Assembly (NCBI RefSeq): GCF_030253575.1
Contig: NC_080568.1
Coordinates: forward strand, 8,328,501 to 8,392,500
Source of the DNA: Rhododendron vialii
Lineage: Eukaryota > Streptophyta > Magnoliopsida > Ericales > Ericaceae
Direction of reading: 5' to 3'
DNA: 64,000 nucleotides
Under the pieces are notes generated by a model. It had not been told where the DNA came from. It did no database searches and worked only from the letters and a program-made list of their open reading frames with translations. The stretch's first letter is position 1. Every line of letters starts with the position of its first letter. Shown in pieces: positions 11,640 to 22,636 of this stretch. The position numbers and the translations under genes are program-made.

Positions 11640-12337
11640 TTTTGGTAAAGAAAATAAAAATAAAAATGGATAGCGATAACAGCTCTGGAAACATGTGAAA
11701 CTTGCATTTTGCATCTTCTGATATAGGAAGGAACTTATAGTTCTATGAACCATAAATTTCCAAAGTAAGCTGTGTCTTGGCAAGACGTGCCAAACTGTCA
11801 ATAACACAAACGAGTTTTTCAGAAGGCGACTTACGTATTCCATTATTATGAGTTGGTATTGTCATCTGGTTCCTTCCTTGCATAAAGATCCAAGTATGTC
11901 TTTGGCATCGCCCGCTAAATTTACTGCAGATCGATGTTAAGCAAAGAGACCAAGGTTCGTTTTCTAGTTGTCACTGACTCAGCTTAATACCAGGTTTACT
12001 CAAGTTAAATGCAGGTTTCGTACGGTGAAGCAACTTATCATGTGTTGGCCAATGAGAGGGTTTTTATCCTGTAAAAGAAATTGTCCTTCAGCCCATGTTT
12101 GATGCTGCGTGGTGAGGGGGACGGTTTCATCTAACAAGACGGAGTGGTCCTGCTAATAATCCGATGTTTGGTTGCTGTTTTTCTGAGGCGGACTTGTAGT
12201 CTAATCAGGACTATGAATCCCCTGAAGTCGGATTTGGCCAACTTAAGGGGTGTCTTTGATAGTCCGTTACGAGGACTTGCTCCCAATTGATATATTGTCA
12301 CATTAATTTCGTCTCATCATCAAATCATAAACACCCC

Positions 12338-12393
<56 letters not shown>

Positions 12394-12690
12394 AAAAAAA
12401 AAAAACAATTTGTCTCACTCCTCAACCAAAATAAATATGATTGCAGTTCACAACTAATCTCTCCACTATCAATACCAACTTCAATATCCTCCTCACTACC
12501 AATCCCCTGCGACCTATGGCAAGTATAAAATAAGGCTCAAGGCTGTATCTCGAACAAGAATTCGGGTGATTTAAGGAAGGAAAAAAGAATGGAAAAGTTG
12601 AAGGATTAACTGTTGTGAGCTATTAGATCTTGTAACTTTTCTCCTCTCCTTTTGCCTAAACGTCTCCATTTTGTTTACTCTTTTTCCCCT
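11640..12690 (+). repeat. Diverged duplicate of the Mpo1-like gene 3' flank
   Basis: Ordered matches to 20220-20700, just past the stop of the Mpo1-like gene: CTCTGGAACA-type text, ATAAATTTCCAAA, CCTTCCTT(G/A)CATAAAGATC, GCTAAAT, TGTTAAGCAA, TTTTCTAGTTGTCA, TCAGCTTAATAC, ATCCTGTAA, TTCAGCC..., and at 12540-12680 CTGTATCTCGAACAAG, GAAAAGTTGAAGGAT and GCTATTAGATC. The coding exons are absent here. An inserted block at about 12105-12535 splits the match. The simplest reading is an old tandem duplication of the gene region in which this copy lost its exons. Confidence 0.75.
12334..12388. repeat. Poly-C tract plus CA microsatellite
   Basis: About 21 C residues run directly into about 17 CA units, inside the block that interrupts the duplicated flank. 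Such homopolymers are also common assembly weak points. Confidence 0.9.
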
Positions 12691-12699
12691 TTCCCAATA

Positions 12700-14503
12700 T
12701 TATTTTTCTGAAATTTTATGTTGAATATATGAAAATAGATGTCTTGTATGGAAACGTTATAGTACTTAATAAGCACAAACTGAGAAAAAGTATTTTAAAA
12801 ATTACCATGGGATTAATCTAAAAGAAAAGATAATGATTTGTATATTATAACATCTTGGCGTTGAGATTTAGGCGCCTAATGAGGGGATATTGTCGGGTAT
12901 CCTATGGACTTGATACCATTTCTCACAGTTGGGGTCGCACCCCAGAATAATGCCAGTGTTCCGTAATATTTATGATTATGCAATGTTTTTCTCTGATTAT
13001 TCCCATAAATTATGTAACTTCTGTCGTAATTCTCACCTGAAATAGACATTTCAAATCGTCATGGGTTAAGTTGATCCTTTCAATGATGGTGACTTTATTG
13101 TTGGTCATTGGGGTTCGGATTATTCTATAGTGACGGTTTTGGTGATTTGAAACTCGTGCAAGAATTGATTCGATAGTGCCTGGAGTTTGGGGCCTACAAT
13201 TGCTCAAGTTAAAGCCAATGAGTGAATATTTATTTTCTTTTTATTACACTGTAGTCAACTCCAGAATGTATTTTGATTGATTCACATGCTTCCACTCTTC
13301 AATTTACAGATATGGATATTTGTGAATATTTTACATATGGGAAGTTAAAAAAGAAGACTTTGGTGATTTTGTTTCACTGGCCTGTTGTGTCTTCTAACCC
13401 TCGGGTTGGGTTGTGACACTAGATGATTGTATAAAATAACTTACAATTTTGGCTAGATCAAATCAAATGTTTGGAATATCGGATAAGATGAATTAATGAA
13501 ACAATAAAACTATGAATTCATACAATCAAAACAAAAAAAGTGCGAACATACAATAGGAAAGTGTGAGAATCCCAACACCAAGTACTTGTAAATGTAGATG
13601 AATTAATGTACTTGTAATTGCGTCATTCGTTATAGAGTAGGAAATTGATTTTCACATTCTGCTTTTGTCCAAATTAAGTGCACCTCATTTTTCGTCTACA
13701 TTCACGTAGAATTACAAAATTACTCTTCATACCTTTTTTTCTTTCACACATGAAAAGGGTAATCATGTAATTTCACATCACTACAAATCAAAAAAATAAG
13801 TGCATTTGGATAAAAGGGGAGTGCGAAAATCAATTTTCTAATGCTTTATATACGAATGTTCATGCAGTGATTTAAATATAGATGTCACAATTCCTAACAT
13901 TTTGCGCCCCTTGTTATGAAGCTCGTTAGGTAAATTAGTCAGGCTCATCTCGATTACAACTAAGCCGAGCTCAAAAATTATAAAACTCGGATAAAAAAAA
14001 AACTGTAAAACTGGGCTTAGCTTGTTTGCACGTACCTTTCATTGTATTTTTGTTAATTACAGTATAGTATAAAAAGTCTGAGGAGAGGTTTGGAACCTAG
14101 AGAAAGGAAAAGAAAAGAAAGGAAAATAAAATGGAAGAAAAATTAAAGGAAAAATTTACTATTCACTGCACTCTTAAAATTCTTATTTTTTTCTCTCTTT
14201 CCCTTCAAAGTTCAAACCAAACAATAGAAAAGAAAACTTTTTAATTTTCCCTTTTTTTCCCTTTCCTTTCCTTCGATTCCAAACAGAGCCCGACGTTTTT
14301 TCAACAGCCAAAAAAAAAAGTCTGTGACTTCGACGGTCCGACGGACTACTTGTTCACGCAGCACGCCAAAGGAAGACTCTTCTGTTTCTTCATTTGAAAC
14401 CCAACTTCCATCACACCTTCCTCCACAATTTGTTCTGCAAAATCCGCCACAAAAAACCTCTCTTCCCTATCAGAAACCCACCGAATTCCCCGCAAATTCC
14501 TCG
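12700..14503. other. Intergenic and 5' region of the Mpo1-like gene
   Basis: No exon is recognised up to the start codon at 14504. The last 200 bases are pyrimidine-rich and are probably promoter and 5' UTR. An in-frame open stretch begins at 14324 but has no ATG before 14504. Confidence 0.45.
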
Positions 14504-17500
14504 ATGGCGAAAACTGGGTTGTTTAATCTCGAGCGTCACTTCGCCTTCTACGGCGCTTACCACAGCAACCCGATCAACATAGCCATACACACGCTCTTTG
14601 TCTGGCCTATTTTCCTCACAGCTATTCTCATCCTCTACTTCACTCCCTCTCTGTTCAACCTCCCTCCGATCGAGGTTTCCTTACCCGGGAACAGCAACCT
14701 TGTTCTGATTCTGAACCTTGGGTTCTTGGGTACCTTGCTCTACGCCGTGTTTTACGTCTGTTTGGATGCGAGAGCTGGTTCTTTGGCTGCTTTGTTGTGT
14801 TTCGTTTGTTGGGTCGTTAGCAGTTACCTTGCGAACCTAATGGGGTTTTCACTGGCTTGGAAGGTGAGAATTTTGATAACGATTTTGATATGCTTTGTTT
14901 GATTTGGGTTCTGTTTTTGGCTTTTAAATTTTGTACACAATAGTTTGAATTTGATTTGGATTTTGTTTATCTTTAATTTAATTGTTTAAGATTTCCGCGG
15001 CTAAGACTCTTCTTGAAGATCGACTTATCCTTCATTTGTCTTTAAAGTTATTAAATGATTTGAATAAGATTTTAATTAACGTTTCCGAAAACCTCAGGGC
15101 GTTACGATCGAGCCCTAAACCTCATCCTTCAAAGGAGCGCTACATGACCATTAGTAGTTACCTTGCAAACCTAATGGGGTTTTCACTGGCCTGGAAGCTG
15201 AGATTCTTGGCGATGTTTTTCGCGTGTACAATAGTATTTGACCAGGGTTTTGTTCTTGGCTATTGAATTTTGTACACAAGTATTTGATTTGATTTGATTT
15301 GGGTTTTGTTTATCTTTAACTAAAATATGAGTTGACTTTTGTTCACCCTCCACTTAATAGGGTGAACATTACCCTTATTCATATTGGTTGAAATGATGTG
15401 GATCTCACTACAAAGTGATAGTCATGTTTTCCATAAAGTGTATTGCATGATAGACATGACAAGAGTAATGTTCACCCTCTTTTAAGGAGTGTGAACAAAA
15501 TTGCACTCCTAAAATGTTTAAGACTTCCGCTGCTAAAACTCTGCTTGAAGATCTACTTATTCTTAATTCGTTTTTAAAGTTATTAAATCATTTGCAAAAG
15601 ATTTAATCAGCGCGTTTCCGAAAATAGGGGCGTTACAATCGAACCCTATATCTCACGCTCCCAAGGATCGGGGCTACACGACCATTAGTAGTTACTACCT
15701 ATGAAGCACCGACACCTCCAGAGGTCAAAGTATTGCAGTGTCGGACATGGGGACACGGCGGGGACACCTCGGGGACACGCCACGTGGCATGTCCCATAAT
15801 TTAATATAAATCTTTTAGGGGGACACTGATGGGGACACGGTAGGGGTCAAACTGTAATTTTTTGAGGGGCCAAATTGTAATTTTTTAAAATTTTGGGGGG
15901 TCAAACTGTAATTTTTTTAAATTTTTGGGCCAAATTGTAATTTTTTAAAAAATTCTGGGTGTCTAATTATAATTAATTATTTATTTATTTAAATAAATAA
16001 ATATACACGTGGTGAGTCCCCCGCTGTGTCCGTGTCCCCATTTTTTTTAGAATTTCCGTGTCCTCGTGTCGGTGTCCGTGCATCATAGGTTACTACTTGC
16101 GAACCTTATGGGGTTTTCACTGGCTTGGAAGGTGAGAATATTATTGGCGATGTTTTTGATGTGTACAATAGTTTTGACTTGGGTTTTGTTCCTGGCTTCT
16201 GAATTTTGTGCATAAGTATTTGATTTGATTTGGGTTCTGTTTTTGGGTTCTAGACAAGGACAGACGCAGAATTTCAACATTTGGTGGGCAAAACACAATA
16301 GTAAAATAATTTTTGTCACATATATAAAAGATCAGATCAATTTCTGCTAATACATACGGACTATTATAGAGGTGGTATCAAAATTATTAGGGCCAATTAC
16401 TCAAATGGTCCTTGTAGTTTGATCTTTGTGTCACTTTGGTCCCTACTCTTCCAATTGACTTGATTTTAACCCCGTAGTTTCGATTTCGTGCCAACTAAGG
16501 ACGAAAGATAACTTCTGTTAGCTCCCACTTAGGTAACCCACTAGACGGGATTACATTTTACCCTTGTAGTTTGGGCTTGATGCGAATTGACCCATTGTCA
16601 ATTAGAAACTACCACACGATCCCATGTAATTTGTGTACTAAAGTGTCCGTTACATCTGTTAATCATAAATATACAAAGACCATATTACTCCTCTTATATT
16701 ATTCTCTTTATCTTTCCTATCTCGTACACATGTAAACAGTAAACACATATGGTTAATGTATAATTTATAACATATAGATGAAGATACTAATTGAATCTCT
16801 TATCAACATAGCTAAATTACAAATTATCATTATTCTTTTTTGTTGTTGTTTACTTTTTACATTTGTTAGCTTTGAGACAATTTTTTAGATTATTTATTCA
16901 TCTTGACAAGAGGAATGGAAAAAGTAAAAGATTATGTCCAAAACCATAAAAAAAAGTTTGCGAAAGCATAAAATAATTCTACATAGAGAGTTTTTTTTTT
17001 TCTTTTTCTAAGATTTTTTCTGGTTTAGTTCATATTTTTCTTTCTTTTTTCACCTCTAGTCGAGAAGAAAAATATTTTTATAGCTTAACACAAAACTAAG
17101 AAAAGGAAAAAAGTATATTTGTGACGCTAACAAAACACCATCAATTATACCAAAAAGTTAGATTCAGTGTTCTAAAGCCGCCTAGGCGCTTGGAGGTGCC
17201 CTGCCGCCATGCCAATACCCCTTGGCGTTTGATTTGGCGCCCAGGGAGGTTTGGCGGCCGCCTAGGCGGCCATGGCGGTCTCGGTGGCCTTGGCGGTCTT
17301 GGCGGGGCTTGGCGGCATCATCGGCGTCTTTGGAGGCCTTTGGCGGCCTAAAATGTATAGTATTAAACTAATGGAGATCAAGTTTTGGAAGGGTATGGAG
17401 GAGAAGAGTTAAAGGAAGGAGATGAACTTTAAACTTGGTATTAGGGATCTCCGATCTCGTTTATTTCTACTTATTGTCTTATTCAACTTATTTGCTAGTT

Positions 17501-20197
17501 GCTACTACTTAATTTCATTTGGGTTTGTACATTAAACTTTGCATTATGGTTATATAGAACTTTGAACTTGCATTATGGATACATAAAATATAGTTTGATT
17601 GGATAATGGTTTGTTAAAAAAAAAAAAAAAATGCCGAATTGCTTGGCATAGGCGGCTTGGCGCTTAGAGGTGGGTCTCTGCCCTACTAGCGCCAAGTGCC
17701 ATTTAGAACATTGGTTAGATTATAGGTTGAAAAACTAATTTTTTTTTGACTTTTTTTTTTGAAAAAAGGGAATTATGGCGATTTAGGATTTACTAATTAG
17801 ATTGATATGAGATTGAATTAGTTTTCATCATATGTATATACAATATTACATTAAATGAATGTGTTTACATGTATAGATGAGAGAGGAAAGAGAATAAGAT
17901 ACGAAAGGTAATATTTTCTTTTTACATTTATCATTGATATAATTTAAAGATGCACTTTAGTACACAAATTACATAAGGTCGTGTGGTAGTTTCAAAATTA
18001 CAAGGGGTCAATTAACATTATGCCCAAACTACTGGGGGTCAGGTCAAGTATAATTTGTCAAATGGGTTCCGTTAATGGGAGCTAACGGAAGTTATCTATT
18101 GTCCGTAATTTGCACGAATCTAAACTGCAGGGTTGAGTCAATTGAAAGAGTAGGGACTGACACAAAGACCAGACTATATGGACCATTTAAGTAATTTGTC
18201 CAAATTATTATCATAATTTTTTTTAAACCCATATCATATAGAAATATGATCCCGTATAATTTTAGATTCTCATAAGTTTGTGCATCCACATGCATTTCAA
18301 AAAGTAAAATATTGAACGTATTGTTAAATTTGTTGTAGGTGTTTACAATATTTGAAGGACAATTATTGAATTTTCGAAACAAAATCTTAGACGGGTGGGC
18401 AGCATCTTACATAATTTTGATGTTTTTGAGAAAAATATGATTCTAAAGAAAATTTGAAACTTTATAGGGCGGTTGTTCAAGCTCATCCACCCCTCGGTCG
18501 ATCTTTGGTTTTGGATTTAATGTTTGTGCTGTAACTGAAATTATGAATTGGTTGTATTTGGTGAAATGTGTGAACCATTAGGACAATAGCTGGCAAAGTT
18601 TTCCTTCGGATTTGTTGGTTGAATTTAGTCGATTCATTTGTAGTTTTTTTTGAGAAAAAAAATAAGTACGGGAGATGCAACTGATTCTCAGAATCGGTCC
18701 TCTGAATTCAATTCTAAATTAGTTCACGTTGTTTATTTGCTAATACCTTTTCGAGACCTGCTGTAAGGAGCCTTGTGCGTTGGGTGTTATTGCCTTTTAT
18801 GTGTGGAACTTTTGAGAGTTGTAAATGGGCAGTATGCTTGCACATACGCATGACAACATTCATTTTCTTAGGCTCGTTGAGTAGGTCACCAATGCCAATA
18901 TACTGCTTGATTTGAGATCGGTAGCCATATGGTTGTAGCGTATTTACCTCGCAATTTATTTGGAAAATCAACGTAACCATTTAATTTGTTCCAGACACAT
19001 GACGTGCGTATTTACCGTACACTTTATTTTCGAAACCAACCTAGCTGTTTAACTTTTTCAAGACATGTGTTGTACGATCAGATAATTCTTGATGACAATT
19101 TTTTGACATGGGTGACCTACTCGCCGAGCCTAAGAAAGTGAACGGTTCTTATTACATCAGCAGACCAGGGGTGAGTCGAAAAACGCCTTCATAGCACACG
19201 TGTGGTGCCATTAAGCATGTCACACCGTACATAGGAAAGAATTCCTTTGATCGATCTTCCTTTATAGCAGGCATGTTGTGCTATTAAGCTCATCACACTG
19301 CAGATAGGAAAGAATTCCTTTGCTCAATCTTCCATATTACTTATTATCACACCTTTTGTTCTGTTAATTCCCTTTTTATTTTCCAATCATCAATCTTATT
19401 AGTGTAGTCCCATGATCACTAGTTTCATGTGCAAGATTTATTCTAGAATGAACGTTTCATTCTCTTTGGAAACGCAGATAACAACATCTGACTCCATTTT
19501 AGCTGAATCTTCTTCTGTTTATACTTTCTGGTTCTGCTTTTGGCCCTTTATTCACTGCTATGGGTTTCCTTCTTCCCCTCTTGTATTTTCCGTACTCCCT
19601 ACCTGCAATGCAACAGTCATCTGAGGCAGGGAGTTCTCTGGTTAACATTTCCAATATACTGTACCAAACACTTTTAACGACAAATACTGCTTCTACTTCT
19701 TTATTGTTTGTATTTCGTTTTTTCCTAGTTGATGACTTGAGTTTGGGTACTTAAAGCTTCACTTGTATGTTTCAGGTTGTTCTGGCAGCTCAGCTGGTAT
19801 GTTGGACAGGGCAATTCATTGGCCATGGGGTATTTGAGGTAACATGTTCTTCCACTTGAAACTAGAAAATCACTTTCAGTGTATGTAAACACCTCTAATG
19901 ATAACTTATAATGCAGAAACGTGCACCAGCGCTCCTCGACAATCTCTCTCAAGCCCTTCTGATGGCTCCCTTCTTTGTTCTGTTGGAGGTCATTAGTGAA
20001 CAAAATTTTCAATTATTTGTTTATTTTTTCTCTTGTTGGGTAACTAAAGATAGGTATATTGCTACTGTTGGTTTTTGTAGGCTCTACAAACCATTTTTGG
20101 TTACGAACCATACCCAGGGTTCCACGTTACAGTTCAAGCAGAGGTAGAAGCTGAAATTAATGAATGGAAAGATAAGAAGCAGAAACTAGTTTCTTAA
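14504..20197 (+). CDS. Mpo1-like / DUF962 membrane dioxygenase homologue
   Basis: Four exons: 14504-14863, 19776-19838, 19917-19988 and 20081-20197, all phase 0 with GT..AG ends, giving 203 aa. Yeast Mpo1 is an ER Fe(II) dioxygenase that alpha-oxidises 2-hydroxy fatty acids from phytosphingosine breakdown; plant members carry the same domain but are little characterised. Visible: N-terminal LERHFAFYGAYHSNPINIAIH, with the conserved His/Tyr/Asn/His pattern, several hydrophobic helices, then GQFIGHGVFE and KRAPALLDNLSQALLMAPFF, carrying the second conserved His (QFIGH) and the E..xPAL motif, and a charged C-terminal tail. Exon 1 ends at FSLAWK. Length matches the family. Intron 1 is 4912 bp and stuffed with local duplications and mobile elements; introns 2 and 3 are under 100 bp. 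Domain call is firm; the substrate in plants is inference. Confidence 0.92.
15327..15509. mobile_element. MITE-like insertion in duplicated unit 2
   Basis: A 183-bp insertion with inverted ends (GAGTTGACTTTTGTTCACCC at left; GGAGTGCAATTTTGTTCACA read from the right) and a second inverted motif GGGTGAACATTAC. It is flanked by TAAAAT on both sides. The matching place in unit 1 (near 14985) lacks it, an empty site that confirms insertion after duplication. Confidence 0.8.
15699..16088. mobile_element. Non-autonomous hAT-like element with 8-bp TSD
   Basis: The 390-bp element is flanked by exact 8-bp copies of GTTACTAC (15691-15698 and 16089-16096). Ends: CTATGAAGCACCGACAC and, from the right, CTATGATGCACGGACACC. 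The interior is rich in GGGGACAC units and AATTGTAATTTTTT repeats. It interrupts the third tandem copy of the exon 1 end. An 8-bp duplication points to the hAT superfamily. No transposase is present. Confidence 0.85.
16390..18201. mobile_element. Non-autonomous Mutator-like element (long TIR, 9-bp TSD)
   Basis: Exact 9-bp target duplications AAATTATTA lie at 16381-16389 and 18202-18210. The ends are long inverted repeats of about 250 bases: GGGCCAATTACTCAAATGG at left and GGACAAATTACTTAAATGG from the right, followed in both by text such as TCTTTGTGTCA and CCCTACTCTT. A 549-bp hAT element is nested inside; without it the element is about 1.25 kb. There is no transposase ORF. Lies in intron 1 of the Mpo1-like gene. 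Confidence 0.9.
17165..17713. mobile_element. Nested hAT element with 8-bp TSD
   Basis: Exact 8-bp duplications GTTAGATT (17157-17164 and 17714-17721) flank ends CAGTGTTCTAAAG and, from the right, CAATGTTCTAAATGG. The GC-rich subterminal parts are GGCGCCTAGGCG-like (left 17176-17350, right 17635-17700) around an AT-rich core. The short ORF reading GGLGGLGG in the GC-rich arm is a repeat artefact. It inserted into the Mutator-like element, so it is the younger of the two. Confidence 0.9.
18700..19330. repeat. Intron 1 local repeats
   Basis: Two direct copies of a stretch ending TTTAATTTGTTCCAGACACA (near 18950-19000 and 19020-19075); two direct copies of about 75 bases ending AGGAAAGAATTCCTTTG (about 19190-19256 and 19265-19330); and an inverted pair, TTAGGCTCGTTGAGTAGGTC near 18870 against GACCTACTCGCCGAGCCTAA near 19112. 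This shows further small-scale duplication inside the intron. Confidence 0.6.
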
Positions 20198-20927
20198 GTG
20201 TGTGCTGGTGCATGTGTCGCATTACTCTGGAACAAGTACAAAAACATACTATGCATATTCTGATGTACGAATTCCATGAAATTTATAAATTTCCAAACCA
20301 GCCATGTCATAGCAGACTTGCCAATAAACACAAATAGCTTGAGTTGTAAAAAAGGTGACTTCTCTTTTCAATGGTGTTCTGAGTCGGAATTGTCATCTCT
20401 TCCTTCCTTACATAAAGATCGAATTATATGCTTTTGCCATCGCTGCTAAATATATGGAATATGTTAAGCAAGGAGAGCAAGGTATGTTTTCTAGTTGTCA
20501 TTCAGCTTAATACTTGGTTATTCATATCATTGAGCAACTTAGCATGTGATCGCTATTGAGTGGACTTTTTGTCCTGTAAGAAGTTATCCTTCAGCTGTAT
20601 CTGGAACAAGGATTCGGGCAAGGAAAGAAAAGCCATTGGAAAAGTTGAAGGATCTAACAGTTGTGGGCTATTAGATCCTGCAACTTTTCTGTTTCCCTTT
20701 TCTTTTTTCTTGCCCAAATCCTTGACCCAAATACTGCTTTAAAACCTCGATTTGTTTACTTCCCTTCCTTAGTAGTAAATGTATGGCTTGTAGAGCCCAC
20801 GATGGTAGCTCATACAGAGTTGGGAGGGATTTGGTCTGTAATCTGAATTATAGCTATAGACATGCGTCTTCACTTTAGGACTCTCCGCCTTACATATCCC
20901 CATAATTCACAGTATGTGTAAACATTT

Positions 20928-22392
20928 TGATACAGCACGGGGAGGGATGAGAAGGGGAGGAAGGGTAGTGCAAATGGGCCACAACCCTAACACAACCATA
21001 GCCTTAAAACTCAATTCTCGTTTATCAAACGCTCATAATACATCAAGAAGCTCTTATTTAAAGAACTAACATCCGGACAAAAGAAATTAGAATCCTAATA
21101 AAACTAGATAACAAAACATATCATTTATCTTATTGTAACTGAATACTTATCAAGATATTATCCTTCTAAATTATAATAGTGACAATGGCTACTGTAACAA
21201 TAACAATAATAATAATACTAATAATAAGGCAGCTAGGATGTTAACATTCCGCATCATTCTCCCCGACAAAGAAGAAAAAGAACTCGACCTCGAGTTCAAG
21301 CTAAGGTCTAAATATTGCACTCTTTCATGCCAATGGATAAAATACTCTGAATATGGCAGCTGCTTGATTTGCTTCAACTTCCAAGTTAATATTGGTCAGT
21401 AGGTCGCTGACGATGTCCATCTTGACAACCCAAACATTGTCTTCAATGCCAATAAAATAAATCCTTTCTGAGAGAAAGAAATAGGTATGTGGGGAGTAAA
21501 AAAGGGTTCAATAATTTGGGTGCACTTTCATTGTCAGGAAGAGTTTTGATAAAATCGTGTCCTGCGTCGAATTTTCCTCATCTTTGATTACTTCTTGGTC
21601 ATTGACACCTTCCAAATTTTCTATCAATTCGCCACTCAACAATTTCCGTCTGATCTTCAGAAGAACTTTGTGGGACTTCTAGTGCATCACCTCTATTATA
21701 GGCTAAGTTGCATTTAGATGGTCATTTGTCGTATTATTTTTCTGCTCTGTCTGTCCATCTTTCCCTTACTGGAGGAAGGTATGAGGGGGCAACAACAATG
21801 ACAAGGATAAACTAGAGAGAATTCAATGATGGAAACGATCTGGAAAGGAGGGTTTTGATGGCAGCAGCGACAGTTGACAGAGATCTGTAGCTTTTTCCCC
21901 TACTTTTCTTTTGTGTGTTTTTTTTTTTACTTATTTATCTCAACCCCGTTTTGGGGGTTATTGATCCAACAACAGGTATAATAGAATTTTGGGAGAAAGA
22001 GAGAATGAGAGAATATCGAGCCTAAGCTCTGATACCAAAATTTGTGCAGCATGTGAAGGGATGAGAATGGTAGAGAAGGGAAGCGCAAATGGGCCACAGC
22101 CTTGAAACTCAATTCTCTTTAATCGAACTCTCATAATACATCAAAGAAGCTCTTGGTTAAAAACCAACATCCTAACAGAAAAGGAATTAGAATCCTTTTA
22201 AAGCTAGATGACATACTCATAACAAAACATATCATAACTACTTATCATTATCTTTTCTTGTTTTATAACAACTGAATGCTTATCAAGATATTATCCTACT
22301 AAATTATAAAAGTGACAATGGCCATAATAATTAATAACATTTCCTGGACCAAAATCTTTCTCCGGCGACTAGGACATTAACATTCCCCATCA
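20928..22392 (-). mobile_element. Short LTR retrotransposon, TRIM/LARD-like
   Basis: Two direct repeats, 20928-21256 and 22043-22392, share the order GGGATGAGAA, GTGCAAATGGGCCACA, AAACTCAATTCTC, CTCATAATACATCAA, TTATCAAGATATTATCCT and ACATTCC. Just outside the right copy, at 22026-22037, GCTCTGATACCA is the reverse of TGGTATCAGAGC, the primer-binding site matching initiator Met-tRNA, so the element runs on the minus strand with its 5' LTR at the right. A purine-rich stretch (CGGGGAGAA, minus strand) sits next to the 3' LTR. The 770-bp interior has no gag or pol ORF. The LTRs differ at many positions, so insertion is old; no intact 5-bp flanking duplication was seen. Confidence 0.85.
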
Positions 22393-22636
22393 CTCCAGTA
22401 TGGTAAGGAGCTTGAGAATCCTAATACGAGGTTACAGGAGGTGACAACCATTGGTATTAGTCCACATTAATATTTGTATTGACATAAGTTGTCGGGTTGG
22501 GATTTGTTGGTAAGGTCATTGTTTATGAGCACCCAAGTTATCAGAATCAGACAACAGCTGCCAAATATTGTATCAAACAGAAACATTAATTTTTACCATG
22601 GAAAACATAAACAACGGTTTGGGTTCCTGAGAAGTC

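Larger units (their letters stand above)
14812..16260 (+). repeat. Three tandem units derived from exon 1 end and intron 1 start
   Basis: Unit 1 begins in real exon 1 (about 14817), unit 2 at about 15155 and unit 3 at about 15685/16089. Each encodes or nearly encodes SSYLANLMGFSLAWK and continues into the same intron text (GTACACAATAGT, GATTTGGGTTTTGTTTATC, TTAAGACTTCCGC, GTTTCCGAAAA, GACCATTAGTAGTTAC). The splice donor is intact in unit 1 (AAG|GTGAGA), lost in unit 2 (AAGCTGAGA) and intact in unit 3 (AAG|GTGAGA). Units 2 and 3 were later hit by MITE-like insertions. These are partial exon duplicates, not separate genes. Confidence 0.88.

Noticed and set aside
14982-15266. Separate small gene reading SSYLANLMGFSLAWK
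   Set aside because: It is a tandem copy of the exon 1 end inside intron 1 with a lost splice donor, not an independent gene.
17121-17351. Gly-rich ORF (GGLGGLGG)
   Set aside because: Produced by the GGCGGCCTTGGCGG-type arm of the nested hAT element.
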